The notes beneath the pieces were generated by a model, which saw only the letters and a list, made by a program, of their open reading frames with translations, had not been told where the DNA came from and did not search any database. From an uncultured Eisenbergiella sp. (GTDB lineage: Bacteria > Bacillota > Clostridia > Lachnospirales > Lachnospiraceae): a DNA stretch of 48,548 nt. Shown piece by piece: positions 1 through 7,622 of the stretch; the first letter of the stretch is position 1, and each line of letters begins with the position of its first letter. The stretch spans positions 1 through 48,548 of the forward strand of contig CANQFM010000020.1 in assembly GCA_947598825.1 (NCBI GenBank), written 5' to 3'. The position numbers and the translations under genes were made by a program.

Positions 1-35
1 CGCCTTTGCATACGGCGCAGCCGGGCCGTTGCCGG

Positions 36-64
36 TTGACAGCGAAAGGACAACTCATTATACT
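36..64 (+). promoter_or_regulatory. Sigma-A promoter of the ABC-class ATPase gene
   Basis: TTGACA at 36-41 and TATACT at 59-64 are separated by exactly 17 bases. This is a near-consensus vegetative promoter pointing at the ATPase start at 118, and it leaves a leader of roughly 45 nt. Confidence 0.7.
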
Positions 65-117
65 TATTTTGACCGTTTCAACGGCCAAAACCGTACGGGA
101 TGAGGAGATTTTATGCC

Positions 118-1854
118 ATGAAAAAAATGACCGAACTGGAATCCATGCTGCGCGCCATCGACCACAGGGGGTATCCCGCCTACAAATCCCTGGCCGGGAG
201 CTATGATTTCACCGATTTTATTTTATCCATCGACCATGTGCAGGGGGATCCCTTCGCGTCCCCTTCCCGGCTGAGTATTTACGTCAGCCGCCGCCGTGCA
301 GGCTTTCCGGACGCCTATCTGGATCAGCCCTGGAAACGCACCGCCCTGGCGGACTATGTGCTGCGCGCCTTCGGGCGGGCCATCGGACGTTTTACCTTTC
401 AGGCCGGCGGCTCCGGCAAAAGCGGGCTGATCGGGGTCAGCCGTCCCGGCCAGGAAGTACTGTCCCGTTCCGCCTGTGAATTTTCCCAGACCGACCTGAT
501 CGTGCGTTTTGAAGTGGGCTTTCCGGCCGCCGGCCGCACGGTGCTGGCCGGCGAACTGGCAAAGATCCTGTTCGATTATCTGCCAAAATGCGCAAAGAGC
601 GCCCTTTTTTACCGCTCCCTTCCGGAAGGGGACGTGCGGGACGCCGTTTATCTGGCCGAGGACCAGCATTACATCCGCAGCCAGCTTAAAGAGCGCGATC
701 TTGCGGCGTTTGTGGCGGACGGCTCCATCCTGCCCCGGGAAAGCGGCGTTTCTGACCGTCCTATGAAGCAGGCGGTTGTCTTTTGTTCTCCTGAATCCCT
801 GGCTGTCACGCTCACCCTCCCCCATCGCGGCGCGCTGCGGGGCATGGGCATCCGGAGCGGCATCACGCTGATCGCCGGCGGCGGTTACCATGGCAAATCC
901 ACGCTCTTAAAGGCGCTAGAAAGGGGCGTTTACGACCATATCGCCGGGGATGGCCGGGAATTTGTCCTCACAGACTCCACCGCCGTCAAGCTGCGGGCCG
1001 AGGATGGACGCAAAATCACCGGCGTGGACATTTCGCTGTTCATCAACGATCTGCCCAACGGCTCCGACACCCACCGTTTTTCCACGCTGGATGCCAGCGG
1101 TTCCACCTCCCAGGCTGCGGCCATCGTAGAAGGGCTGGAAGCCGGAAGTCAGCTTTTCCTCATCGACGAGGATACCTCCGCAACCAACTTCATGGTGCGG
1201 GACGCGCTGATGCAGCAGGTCGTAGCAAGAAACAAGGAACCCATCACGCCTTTTCTGGAACGGGCCAGGGATCTCTATGAAAAAGCCGGCGTTTCCACGA
1301 TCCTGGTAGTTGGAAGCTGCGGTTCCTACTTCTATATTGCGGATACCGTCCTGCAGATGGACTGTTACCGCGCGCTGGATATCACCGGACAGGTACAGGA
1401 CATCCTGACGCAAAGAGGGCCTGAAACCTTCCTCGCCGAGGGCTTTGTCCTGCCTGCGGCCGGACGGCCGCACAACCTAAAGCGCTCCGTTGCAGGGCAA
1501 ATCGATACGGGACGCGCCCATCGGGGACGCGACGGCGCAGGACGTCCGGAACACGAACACGCCAAAGTCAAGACGCTTGGCAAAACCTCCTTTTCCATCG
1601 ACAAAGAGACTCTGGATCTGCGCTATGTGGAGCAGCTTGTAGACGGCGAACAGACCGCCGCTCTCGCCTATATGCTTCGATATGCAAAGGAACACTATGG
1701 GGATTCCCGACTCACCATGGTACAGGTCGTTGACGCGCTGGAAACTCTTGTGAAGAACAAGGGACTGGCGGCCCTGTGCGAGTCCTCTTATGTGCCGGTC
1801 AATCTGGCTCTGCCCCGCAGGCAGGAGATCTTCGCCTGCCTGGACCGCTATTAA
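118..1854 (+). CDS. ABC-class P-loop ATPase (PF09818-like)
   Basis: This encodes a 578-residue cytoplasmic protein of the 'predicted ATPase of the ABC class' family, whose substrate is unknown. A Walker A-like GGGYHGKST lies near residues 255-265. A Walker B-like FLIDEDTSATNF lies near 350 and carries the acidic pair that would activate water. A regulatory N-terminal half and a helical C-terminal tail complete the family's usual size. I chose the ATG at 118 (MKKMTELES) rather than the ATG at 100 because GAGGAG at 102-107 is well spaced only for 118. The gene stands alone behind its own promoter and converges on leuD across a hairpin terminator. There is no membrane segment, so a transporter role is not supported. 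Family assignment is confident; function is unknown. Confidence 0.85.
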   Translation: MKKMTELESMLRAIDHRGYPAYKSLAGSYDFTDFILSIDHVQGDPFASPSRLSIYVSRRRAGFPDAYLDQPWKRTALADYVLRAFGRAIGRFTFQAGGSGKSGLIGVSRPGQEVLSRSACEFSQTDLIVRFEVGFPAAGRTVLAGELAKILFDYLPKCAKSALFYRSLPEGDVRDAVYLAEDQHYIRSQLKERDLAAFVADGSILPRESGVSDRPMKQAVVFCSPESLAVTLTLPHRGALRGMGIRSGITLIAGGGYHGKSTLLKALERGVYDHIAGDGREFVLTDSTAVKLRAEDGRKITGVDISLFINDLPNGSDTHRFSTLDASGSTSQAAAIVEGLEAGSQLFLIDEDTSATNFMVRDALMQQVVARNKEPITPFLERARDLYEKAGVSTILVVGSCGSYFYIADTVLQMDCYRALDITGQVQDILTQRGPETFLAEGFVLPAAGRPHNLKRSVAGQIDTGRAHRGRDGAGRPEHEHAKVKTLGKTSFSIDKETLDLRYVEQLVDGEQTAALAYMLRYAKEHYGDSRLTMVQVVDALETLVKNKGLAALCESSYVPVNLALPRRQEIFACLDRY

Positions 1855-1899
1855 ATTTCTTTTTCCTGCCGTATATTTCCCTGCCGTATGAGATCGTCC

Positions 1900-1950
1900 A
1901 AAAAACAGGATGCCGACAAAGGCCCTTTTCAAAAGCCTTCCGGCATCCTG
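1900..1950 (-). terminator. Rho-independent terminator after leuCD
   Basis: CAGGATGCCG (1906-1915) pairs perfectly with CGGCATCCTG (1941-1950), and an inner AAGGC/GCCTT pair extends the stem. On the minus strand the stem is followed by six T (plus-strand A run 1900-1905), so it best ends leuC-leuD transcripts. It may also stop the convergent ATPase transcript. Confidence 0.75.
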
Positions 1951-1995
1951 CTCTTAGGAAAAGCTATAAACAGCCTTTTCCCTGTTCGTCTTTTC

Positions 1996-2484
1996 TCATT
2001 TTCCGTTGATGTAATTCACCAGGCCGCCTGCGGCGATGATCTTCTGCATGAAAGGCGGAAATGCCTGTCCCTGAAACTGCGTTCCCTTCGTCTTATTGGT
2101 AATGACGCCGGTATCGAAGTCCACCTCCACCTCGTCCCCTTCTTCTATGCCCTTCGCCGCCTCCGGGCATTCGATGATGGGCATACCGATGTTGATAGCG
2201 TTGCGATAGAAAATGCGGGCGAAAGTCTCCGCAATGACGCAGCTCACGCCGGCCGCCTTGATGGCGATGGGAGCGTGTTCCCGGGAGGATCCGCAGCCGA
2301 AATTCTTATCGGCCACGATAATATCGCCGGGCCGTACTTTTTTGATGAAATCCCTGTCGATGTCCTCCATACAGTGCGCCGCCAGCTCCGCCGGATCGGA
2401 AGAATTCAGATAGCGCGCGGGGATGATGACGTCGGTATCTACGTTATCCCCATACCGAAAAACTCTGCCTGTTGCTTTTTTCAT
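1996..2484 (-). CDS. leuD: 3-isopropylmalate dehydratase small subunit
   Basis: This is the 162-residue small (swivel) subunit of isopropylmalate isomerase, which interconverts 2- and 3-isopropylmalate in leucine biosynthesis together with LeuC. The family motifs are present: [15 protein letters not shown] near the start, then [13 protein letters not shown] and [18 protein letters not shown]. The open frame runs further upstream, but the true start is the ATG at 2484 ([12 protein letters not shown]). It follows an AAAAGAGGT ribosome site and overlaps the leuC stop by the classic ATGA, implying translational coupling. Length is normal for the short clostridial/archaeal type. It is the last gene before a terminator at 1900-1950. 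Confidence 0.95.
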   Translation of the reverse strand: MKKATGRVFRYGDNVDTDVIIPARYLNSSDPAELAAHCMEDIDRDFIKKVRPGDIIVADKNFGCGSSREHAPIAIKAAGVSCVIAETFARIFYRNAINIGMPIIECPEAAKGIEEGDEVEVDFDTGVITNKTKGTQFQGQAFPPFMQKIIAAGGLVNYINGK

Positions 2485-3758
2485 GATAACCTCTTTTCTG
2501 CAGGACACGGCCCTGCGATCTTGCCTGCCACCGCGCTGGCCGCCGCCACGGCGGGACTGGCCAGATAGATTTCCGATTTCACATGGCCCATGCGCCCGAC
2601 GAAATTGCGGTTCGTCGTGGAAACGCAACGTTCTCCTTCCGCCAGAACGCCCATATACCCGCCCAGACAGGGGCCACAGGTAGGCGTGCTGACGACGGCT
2701 CCCGCCTCGATAAAGGTCTTTAGAAGTCCCTCCTGCATGGCCTCCAGATAGACCTGCTGGGTAGCCGGGATCACGATGCAGCGGACCCCCTCCGCCACAT
2801 GGCGGCCCTTTAAAATTTCCGCCGCCACGCGCATATCCCCGATCCTGCCGTTGGTGCAGGAGCCGATCACGACCTGGTCGATGGCGATATCCTGCCCGAT
2901 CTCATCGATGGTCTTCGTATTCTCCGGAAGATGCGGGAACGCTACCGTAGGGCGCAGCGTAGAAAGATCTATCGTATATTCCTCATCGTAAATGGCGTCT
3001 TCATCCGCCTCATAGACGGTAAAGGGCCTATCGGAATGCTCCTTCATGTAGGCAATGGCCCTTTCATCCACCGGGAAGATCCCGTTCTTGCCGCCCGCTT
3101 CGATGGCCATATTGGCAATGGTGAACCTGTCGTCCATGCTCAGGTTCGCCACCCCTTCCCCCACAAACTCCATGGATTTATACAGCGCGCCGTCCACGCC
3201 GATCATTCCGATGATATGCAGGATCACATCCTTGCCGCTGACCCATTGGGAGGGCTTGCCGACCAGATAAAAGCGGATCGCAGAGGGCACTTTAAACCAG
3301 GCTTTTCCCGTGGCCATGCCGGCGGCCATATCCGTGCTTCCGACGCCGGTGGAAAAAGCGCCCAGCGCGCCATAAGTACAGGTATGAGAATCCGCGCCGA
3401 TCACCACGTCGCCTGCCACGGTCAGTCCTTTTTCCGGCAACAGGGCGTGTTCAATCCCCATCTGTCCCACTTCAAAGTAATTGGTGATCCCGTTTTTGCG
3501 GGCAAATTCCCTGACGCACTTACAGTGTTCCGCCGATTTGATATCCTTGTTGGGCACAAAGTGATCCGGCACCAGGGCGATCTTCTCCCGGTCGAAAACG
3601 CCCTCCACCTTCATCTTTTCCATTTCTTTGATGGCCACCGGGCTGGTAATGTCATTGCCAAGCACCAGATCAAGGTCGGCTTCGATCAACTGTCCCGCTT
3701 CCACATGATCCAGCCCCGCATGCGCGGCCAGGATCTTCTGTGTCATCGTCATTCCCAT
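2481..3758 (-). CDS. leuC: 3-isopropylmalate dehydratase large subunit
   Basis: This is the 425-residue catalytic subunit of isopropylmalate isomerase, an aconitase-family [4Fe-4S] enzyme of leucine synthesis. Cluster-ligand cysteines appear in IGSCTNGR (about residue 299) and [10 protein letters not shown] (about 358 and 361). [13 protein letters not shown] is the aconitase signature region. The start at 3758 has AGGAG about 8 bases upstream. The length matches the shorter bacterial/archaeal LeuC class rather than the 465-residue E. coli type, consistent with a separate LeuD. It is transcribed divergently from the LysR gene at 3981, whose operator-like dyad lies between them, so leucine-pathway control by that regulator is likely (inference). 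Confidence 0.96.
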   Translation of the reverse strand: MGMTMTQKILAAHAGLDHVEAGQLIEADLDLVLGNDITSPVAIKEMEKMKVEGVFDREKIALVPDHFVPNKDIKSAEHCKCVREFARKNGITNYFEVGQMGIEHALLPEKGLTVAGDVVIGADSHTCTYGALGAFSTGVGSTDMAAGMATGKAWFKVPSAIRFYLVGKPSQWVSGKDVILHIIGMIGVDGALYKSMEFVGEGVANLSMDDRFTIANMAIEAGGKNGIFPVDERAIAYMKEHSDRPFTVYEADEDAIYDEEYTIDLSTLRPTVAFPHLPENTKTIDEIGQDIAIDQVVIGSCTNGRIGDMRVAAEILKGRHVAEGVRCIVIPATQQVYLEAMQEGLLKTFIEAGAVVSTPTCGPCLGGYMGVLAEGERCVSTTNRNFVGRMGHVKSEIYLASPAVAAASAVAGKIAGPCPAEKRLS

Positions 3759-3895
3759 ATGCGTTTCTCCTTTCGGGGCCTTTCAGCCTGCGTAAATATA
3801 TCCTGCTTTTGGACGCCGGCCCCATCCGGGCCGTCCCGTCCGATACCACAAGTGTAGCACAGGACCCTGCAAAAGGAAAATACCTTTCTTTTATA

Positions 3896-3924
3896 TTTAC
3901 TATAAACATCGGTTATAGTATAAT
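3896..3924 (+). promoter_or_regulatory. Promoter of the LysR-type regulator gene
   Basis: TTTACT (3896-3901) and TATAAT (3919-3924) are separated by 17 bases. A second TATAAT lies at 3929-3934. The regulator's putative binding dyad sits between the -35 and -10, which is typical of autoregulated LysR genes. Confidence 0.55.
3899..3919. promoter_or_regulatory. LysR-type T-N11-A operator dyad between leuC and the regulator
   Basis: ACTATAA (3899-3905) and TTATAGT (3913-3919) form a perfect 7-bp inverted repeat around a 7-base centre. This is the ATAA-N7-TTAT form of the LTTR box. It lies in the leuC/lysR divergent spacer, so the encoded LysR protein is the natural candidate ligand. The link to leuC is inference. 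Confidence 0.6.
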
Positions 3925-3980
3925 TTATTATAATACATTTTCGTTATGGAAGCCTTTCCCTTTGGCAAAGAAGGACGCTT

Positions 3981-4922
3981 ATGGAACAGAATTTCAACCT
4001 CTATCACATTTTTTATACCGTCGCCCGCTGCAAAAATATCTCCAGCGCAGCCCGGGAACTCTATATCAGCCAGCCCGCCATCAGCAAAGCGATCTCCCGG
4101 CTGGAAACGAATCTGAACACCAGGCTCTTTTTCCGGTCATCCCGCGGCGTCCGGCTGACCGAAGAGGGCGAACTGCTCTTTCATCAGGTAGAAAACGCCT
4201 TTCTTTCGATCTCCCACGGAGAAGAACAGCTCGCGCGCATTCACAAGCTCGGCATGGGATATCTCTCTATCGGCGTTTCCAGCACCCTGTGCAAATACGT
4301 CCTGCTGCCGATCCTGCGCCCTTTCGTCCGGGAAAATCCCCACATCCAGATCTCCATTTCCTGCCAGTCCTCTTATGAAACCATGCAGGCTTTGGAAAAG
4401 GGGGCCGTAGATATCGGCCTGATAGGCGCAACCGATCATATGGAAGCTTTCACTTTCCTGCCCGTCATGGAGATCCAGGATATTTTCGTCGCCACGCGCA
4501 CCTATCTGGACCATGTAAAAGAGCGTATCTTCACGGACGCCCCGCTTTCTTTCAAAACGGTGTTCGCAGAATCTACGCTCATGCTCTTAAACAAAGAAAA
4601 TATTACAAGACAATATGTGGACCGCTATCTCTCCCAGGAAAACCTGACTGCGGCCCAGATGATCGAAGTCAGCTCCCTGGACCTGCTCATCGAATTCGCC
4701 AAGACCGGCCTTGGGATCGCCTGCGTCATCAGGGATTTCGTCCTGGACGACCTGGCGGACGGCCGCCTTCTCCAGTTGAAAATGCCGGTCTCCATTCCAA
4801 AACGGCAAGTCGGCTTCGCCTATCTCAACACTGCTCCTCATCTTGCCTGCGTGCAGAAATTTCTGGATTTTTTTGCAGACGAGGCTGGACGAACAGCAAA
4901 AACAGGCCCGCAAGGCACATGA
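3981..4922 (+). CDS. LysR-family transcriptional regulator
   Basis: This is a 313-residue LTTR. The N-terminal winged HTH covers about residues 1-60, with the recognition region ISSAARELYISQPAISKAIS followed by LETNLNTRLFFR. A two-lobed effector-binding domain occupies the rest (YLSIGVSSTLCKYVLLPIL, then the DIGLIG strand and GLGIACV hinge). The start at 3981 has AAGGA upstream. It faces leuC divergently across a T-N11-A dyad, so a role in leucine-pathway control is likely; the ligand cannot be read from sequence. Its last 98 bases overlap the 3' end of lgt on the opposite strand, leaving no room for an intergenic terminator. Confidence 0.92.
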   Translation: MEQNFNLYHIFYTVARCKNISSAARELYISQPAISKAISRLETNLNTRLFFRSSRGVRLTEEGELLFHQVENAFLSISHGEEQLARIHKLGMGYLSIGVSSTLCKYVLLPILRPFVRENPHIQISISCQSSYETMQALEKGAVDIGLIGATDHMEAFTFLPVMEIQDIFVATRTYLDHVKERIFTDAPLSFKTVFAESTLMLLNKENITRQYVDRYLSQENLTAAQMIEVSSLDLLIEFAKTGLGIACVIRDFVLDDLADGRLLQLKMPVSIPKRQVGFAYLNTAPHLACVQKFLDFFADEAGRTAKTGPQGT

Positions 4923-5628
4923 AGATCGCGATGAACTGGGACGTCGAAAGGGCCCCCACATTTCCGCGGATCAGATCGCCCCGGAAATATTCCAGCACAA
5001 ACCGCCCGACGCTGTAAAAGATCAGATAACAGCCCGCCACCTGTCCGTTTTTCTTCATTTTCCCCGATAAAAACATCAGCAGGCCGAAATGAAGAAAGTT
5101 CAGGACGCTGGAAATGATCTGCGTCGGCAGCAGCGGGACGTCGTTGGGGGCATAGGCGGATTCATGAAAGACGATCGCAATGGGGTTGCCCTCCTCCAGC
5201 CGGATGCCATAGCAGCAGCCGGCCAGAAAGCAGCCGATCCGTCCGATGCCCTGGGCAAGCGCCAGCGCCGGCGCCACCAGGTCAAACATCTGCAAAAAGA
5301 CCAGGCCGCTTTTTTTGCAATAAATCCACGCTCCGGCAATGCCGCCGATGATGCTTCCATATACGACCCAGCCGTCCATCAGGCTGTCCAAAAAAAGCGA
5401 AGGCTGCGCGATAAGATCGGGAAGCCGCGTGATCAAATATAAAATCTTGGATCCCAGCAGCCCGCTCAGCACGGCCCATATCCCGAAGTTAAAGATCGTG
5501 TCCTCGTCTATCCCTCTCCTTTTCGCACGGTATTCCACCATGAAATAAGCGGTCAGAATCCCTATCGCCATCATCAGGCCGTATCCGTGTATGGTCAGCG
5601 GCCCGATGGAAAAAAGATCATTTTTCAT
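4825..5628 (-). CDS. lgt: Prolipoprotein diacylglyceryl transferase, divergent type
   Basis: This is a 267-residue polytopic membrane protein related to Lgt, which moves diacylglycerol from phosphatidylglycerol to the lipobox cysteine of prolipoproteins. Recognisable segments are IGPLTIHGYGLMMAIGI, YGSIIGGIAGAWI, GIGRIGCFLAGCCYG and FVLEYFRGD. Two residues considered important in E. coli Lgt differ: the His of the HGGL loop is Tyr here (VVYGSIIGG), and the Asn of the GRxGNF signature is Cys. This pattern suggests a divergent Lgt clade rather than decay, because all membrane spans are intact. I chose the ATG at 5628 (MKNDLFSIGP) with GGGGAA just upstream; an in-frame ATG at 5640 is possible. 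The longer open frame runs into the hairpin element and is not real coding. Confidence 0.8.
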   Translation of the reverse strand: MKNDLFSIGPLTIHGYGLMMAIGILTAYFMVEYRAKRRGIDEDTIFNFGIWAVLSGLLGSKILYLITRLPDLIAQPSLFLDSLMDGWVVYGSIIGGIAGAWIYCKKSGLVFLQMFDLVAPALALAQGIGRIGCFLAGCCYGIRLEEGNPIAIVFHESAYAPNDVPLLPTQIISSVLNFLHFGLLMFLSGKMKKNGQVAGCYLIFYSVGRFVLEYFRGDLIRGNVGALSTSQFIAIFMCLAGLFLLFVQPRLQKNPEISARRQDEEQC

Positions 5629-5664
5629 ACCATTCCCCATTCCGGAGCGTTTACGCGACGGGGC

Positions 5665-5782
5665 GATGAGAAATCCGCGAATGCGGTTTCTCATCTGCCA
5701 TCAGGGCTATTTGTGACGCTCCGGCACAAATAGCCAAACGAAGGAACTTCGTTTTGTGAAACAATGAGTTATCGAACTCATT
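5665..5782. repeat. Four-hairpin element upstream of lgt
   Basis: Four consecutive perfect or near-perfect inverted repeats lie side by side. They are GATGAGAAA/TTTCTCATC with inner CCGC/GCGG (5665-5695), GGCTATTTGTG/CACAAATAGCC (5705-5735), AAACGAAG/CTTCGTTT (5736-5754), and AATGAGTT/AACTCATT (5763-5782, followed by six T on the plus strand). They would form four stem-loops in the lgt leader RNA on the minus strand. A dispersed hairpin-type intergenic repeat or a non-autonomous mobile element is the likeliest nature; a regulatory leader is an alternative. There is no coding support. Confidence 0.7.
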
Positions 5783-5920
5783 TTTTACACTACTCTCCTC
5801 GATTTCTGCGCATCCCCGTGACCGCAGGGATTTGGCTACCACCCATTATAACGCATCCTTTCATTTCCCGCAATGCGTTTTAAACGGCTTTTATTCTCTT
5901 GGAAATGAAGAACGACAGCA

Positions 5921-5949
5921 TTGACACCAGCCCCAGTGATTCGTATAAT
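5921..5949 (+). promoter_or_regulatory. Perfect consensus sigma-A promoter before the AlbA_2 gene
   Basis: TTGACA (5921-5926), a 17-base spacer and TATAAT (5944-5949) match the vegetative consensus at all twelve positions. It leaves a leader of about 145 nt before the gene at 6100. The leader holds no clear terminator or riboswitch that I can see. Confidence 0.75.
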
Positions 5950-6099
5950 AAGTAACAACTCACTGAAGGATGTGCAAGCAACTCCGGCTGATGTTCTGCT
6001 TCATATTGCCCCGGCAAACAATTCTGCAGCCTGGAATGTAAAACAGATATAACATCTATAAGAGCAGGAAAAAGAACAAGCCTGATGGGGAGACACAGA

Positions 6100-7554
6100 A
6101 TGAAAATTAACAAATGGATCGCAGAAGCGACAGAATGTGATTTCAAAATCGCTCTGGAAACAAGAAAACCTAAAAGCTGGCTCAAAAGCATCAGTGCCTT
6201 TGCCAACGGAATTGGCGGGACATTGTTTTTCGGCATTGATGACGATAGAAATATAATTGGTCTGCCCGACGCACAGTCTGATGCCGAGATAATTAGCCGT
6301 TTAATAAAAGAACGCATTGCGCCCTTTCCAAACTTTATATTGACACCCGAAAGGGCGGACGGCAAAGACATCCTGATATTAACTGTTTCTGCGGGACAAA
6401 CAACGCCATATTACTACAAGGCAGATGGTGTGATGGAAGCCTATATCCGCATCGGCAACGAAAGCATTATTGCGCCTGGTTACATCCTGAATCAGTTGAT
6501 TTTGAAAGGCATGAACCGCACCGTAGATGGACTCGCCACCGAGTATGATTTCAAAGACTACTCTTTTTCCAAACTTCGGGAGAGATACAAGGTATGGACA
6601 GGCAACAGTATGGATGATAAGTTGTTCGATTCTTTTGAGATCCGGGATGAACACGGCAAGCTGACAAATGCGGGCGCTCTGATGGCGGACAATTCGCCCG
6701 TGCGCCATTCCCGTCTATTCTGCACACGCTGGAACGGACTGGATAAGAGTGGCGGCATGATCGATGCGCTGGACAGTGCAGAGTATTCCGGCAGCCTGAT
6801 CATTCTTTTGAATGAGGGTGTCAGTTTTGTAAAGCGGAATATGAAAACGCGTTGGAAGAAAACCCCTGATTCTCGGATCGAGATGCCAGATTACTGTGAC
6901 AGGAGCGTTTTTGAGGCACTTGTAAATGCCCTGATCCACCGAGACTACCTGATTTTAGGCAGCGAAGTTCACATTGATATTTACGATGACCGGCTGACCA
7001 TCTTTTCACCGGGCGGCATGGCAGATGGAACGAAAATACAGGAACGGGATATTGAAAATGTTTCCTCTACACGGCGTAATCCTATTCTGGCTGATATTTT
7101 TGGACGGCTGGGATATATGGAACGTCAAGGCAGCGGCTTTAAAAAAATCACCGATGCCTATCACGCCGCCCACAACTTCCGTTCGGAATTGGAACCTGTC
7201 TTCTATTCGGATGTTACTTCATTTCAGGTCACACTGTATAATCTGAATTATGAAGCAGAGGCAGACTTAGGAAAAACTGGGGTTGAAAACATTGCGATTG
7301 AGGACAAACATATTGCGATTAAAGTTGCGATTGAGGGATTGACCGCAAGCCAAAACACAATTCGGAAAGCGCAGGCCGTCTTTGAAAAAATGGGAACCGA
7401 TGGAATATTTGGCCGTTCTGATATTGCGGCTATTACAGGCGATTCTGTAACCGCTGCTGGAAATCTGATTATCAAACTAAAAAAAGCAGGTTTGATCAAA
7501 GCAGTCAAAGGATACGGCAAAGGAAAATATACCTTTAAAAATCCAGACAAATAG
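6100..7554 (+). CDS. AlbA_2-domain ATP-binding protein with C-terminal wHTH
   Basis: This is a 484-residue cytoplasmic protein. The N-terminal Schlafen-AlbA_2 (divergent AAA-4) nucleic-acid-binding domain is marked by KSWLKSISAFANGIGGTLFF and GIDDDRNIIGL. A GHKL-type ATP-binding region follows near residues 270-360 (FEALVNALIHRDY, IFSPGGM, ERQGSGFKKI). The C terminus is a winged helix (RSDIAAITGDSVTAAGNLI). This family is generally described as putative transcriptional regulators or helicase-like proteins of unknown target. The start at 6100 has GGGGAG seven bases upstream; the ATG at 6085 has none. The gene is visibly AT-richer than its neighbours, stands alone with a perfect promoter and its own terminator, and so looks horizontally acquired. 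A stress or defence role is possible but unproven. Confidence 0.85.
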   Translation: MKINKWIAEATECDFKIALETRKPKSWLKSISAFANGIGGTLFFGIDDDRNIIGLPDAQSDAEIISRLIKERIAPFPNFILTPERADGKDILILTVSAGQTTPYYYKADGVMEAYIRIGNESIIAPGYILNQLILKGMNRTVDGLATEYDFKDYSFSKLRERYKVWTGNSMDDKLFDSFEIRDEHGKLTNAGALMADNSPVRHSRLFCTRWNGLDKSGGMIDALDSAEYSGSLIILLNEGVSFVKRNMKTRWKKTPDSRIEMPDYCDRSVFEALVNALIHRDYLILGSEVHIDIYDDRLTIFSPGGMADGTKIQERDIENVSSTRRNPILADIFGRLGYMERQGSGFKKITDAYHAAHNFRSELEPVFYSDVTSFQVTLYNLNYEAEADLGKTGVENIAIEDKHIAIKVAIEGLTASQNTIRKAQAVFEKMGTDGIFGRSDIAAITGDSVTAAGNLIIKLKKAGLIKAVKGYGKGKYTFKNPDK

Positions 7555-7560
7555 AGCAAC

Positions 7561-7593
7561 TGCCCGCTATCAGCGCAAAGCCGGTAGCGGGCA
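7561..7593. terminator. Hairpin terminator between convergent genes
   Basis: TGCCCGCTA (7561-7569) pairs perfectly with TAGCGGGCA (7585-7593). It sits between the end of the AlbA_2 gene (7554) and the end of the M56 gene (7623). The T-tract is short on either strand, so efficiency is uncertain. Confidence 0.6.
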
Positions 7594-7622
7594 ATTTGGG
7601 TCATATACAAGTTCAATCAGAA

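Noticed and set aside
2931-3857. 308-codon plus-strand frame opposite leuC
   Set aside because: Antisense shadow of a clear enzyme gene with no ribosome site.
5970-6041. Possible 23-codon leader peptide before the AlbA_2 gene
   Set aside because: The only ribosome-like sequence abuts the ATG with no spacing, and there is no attenuator-like run of regulatory codons.
5880-6371. Minus-strand 163-codon frame over the AlbA_2 start
   Set aside because: It overlaps a strong promoter and the real gene and has no recognisable domain or ribosome site.
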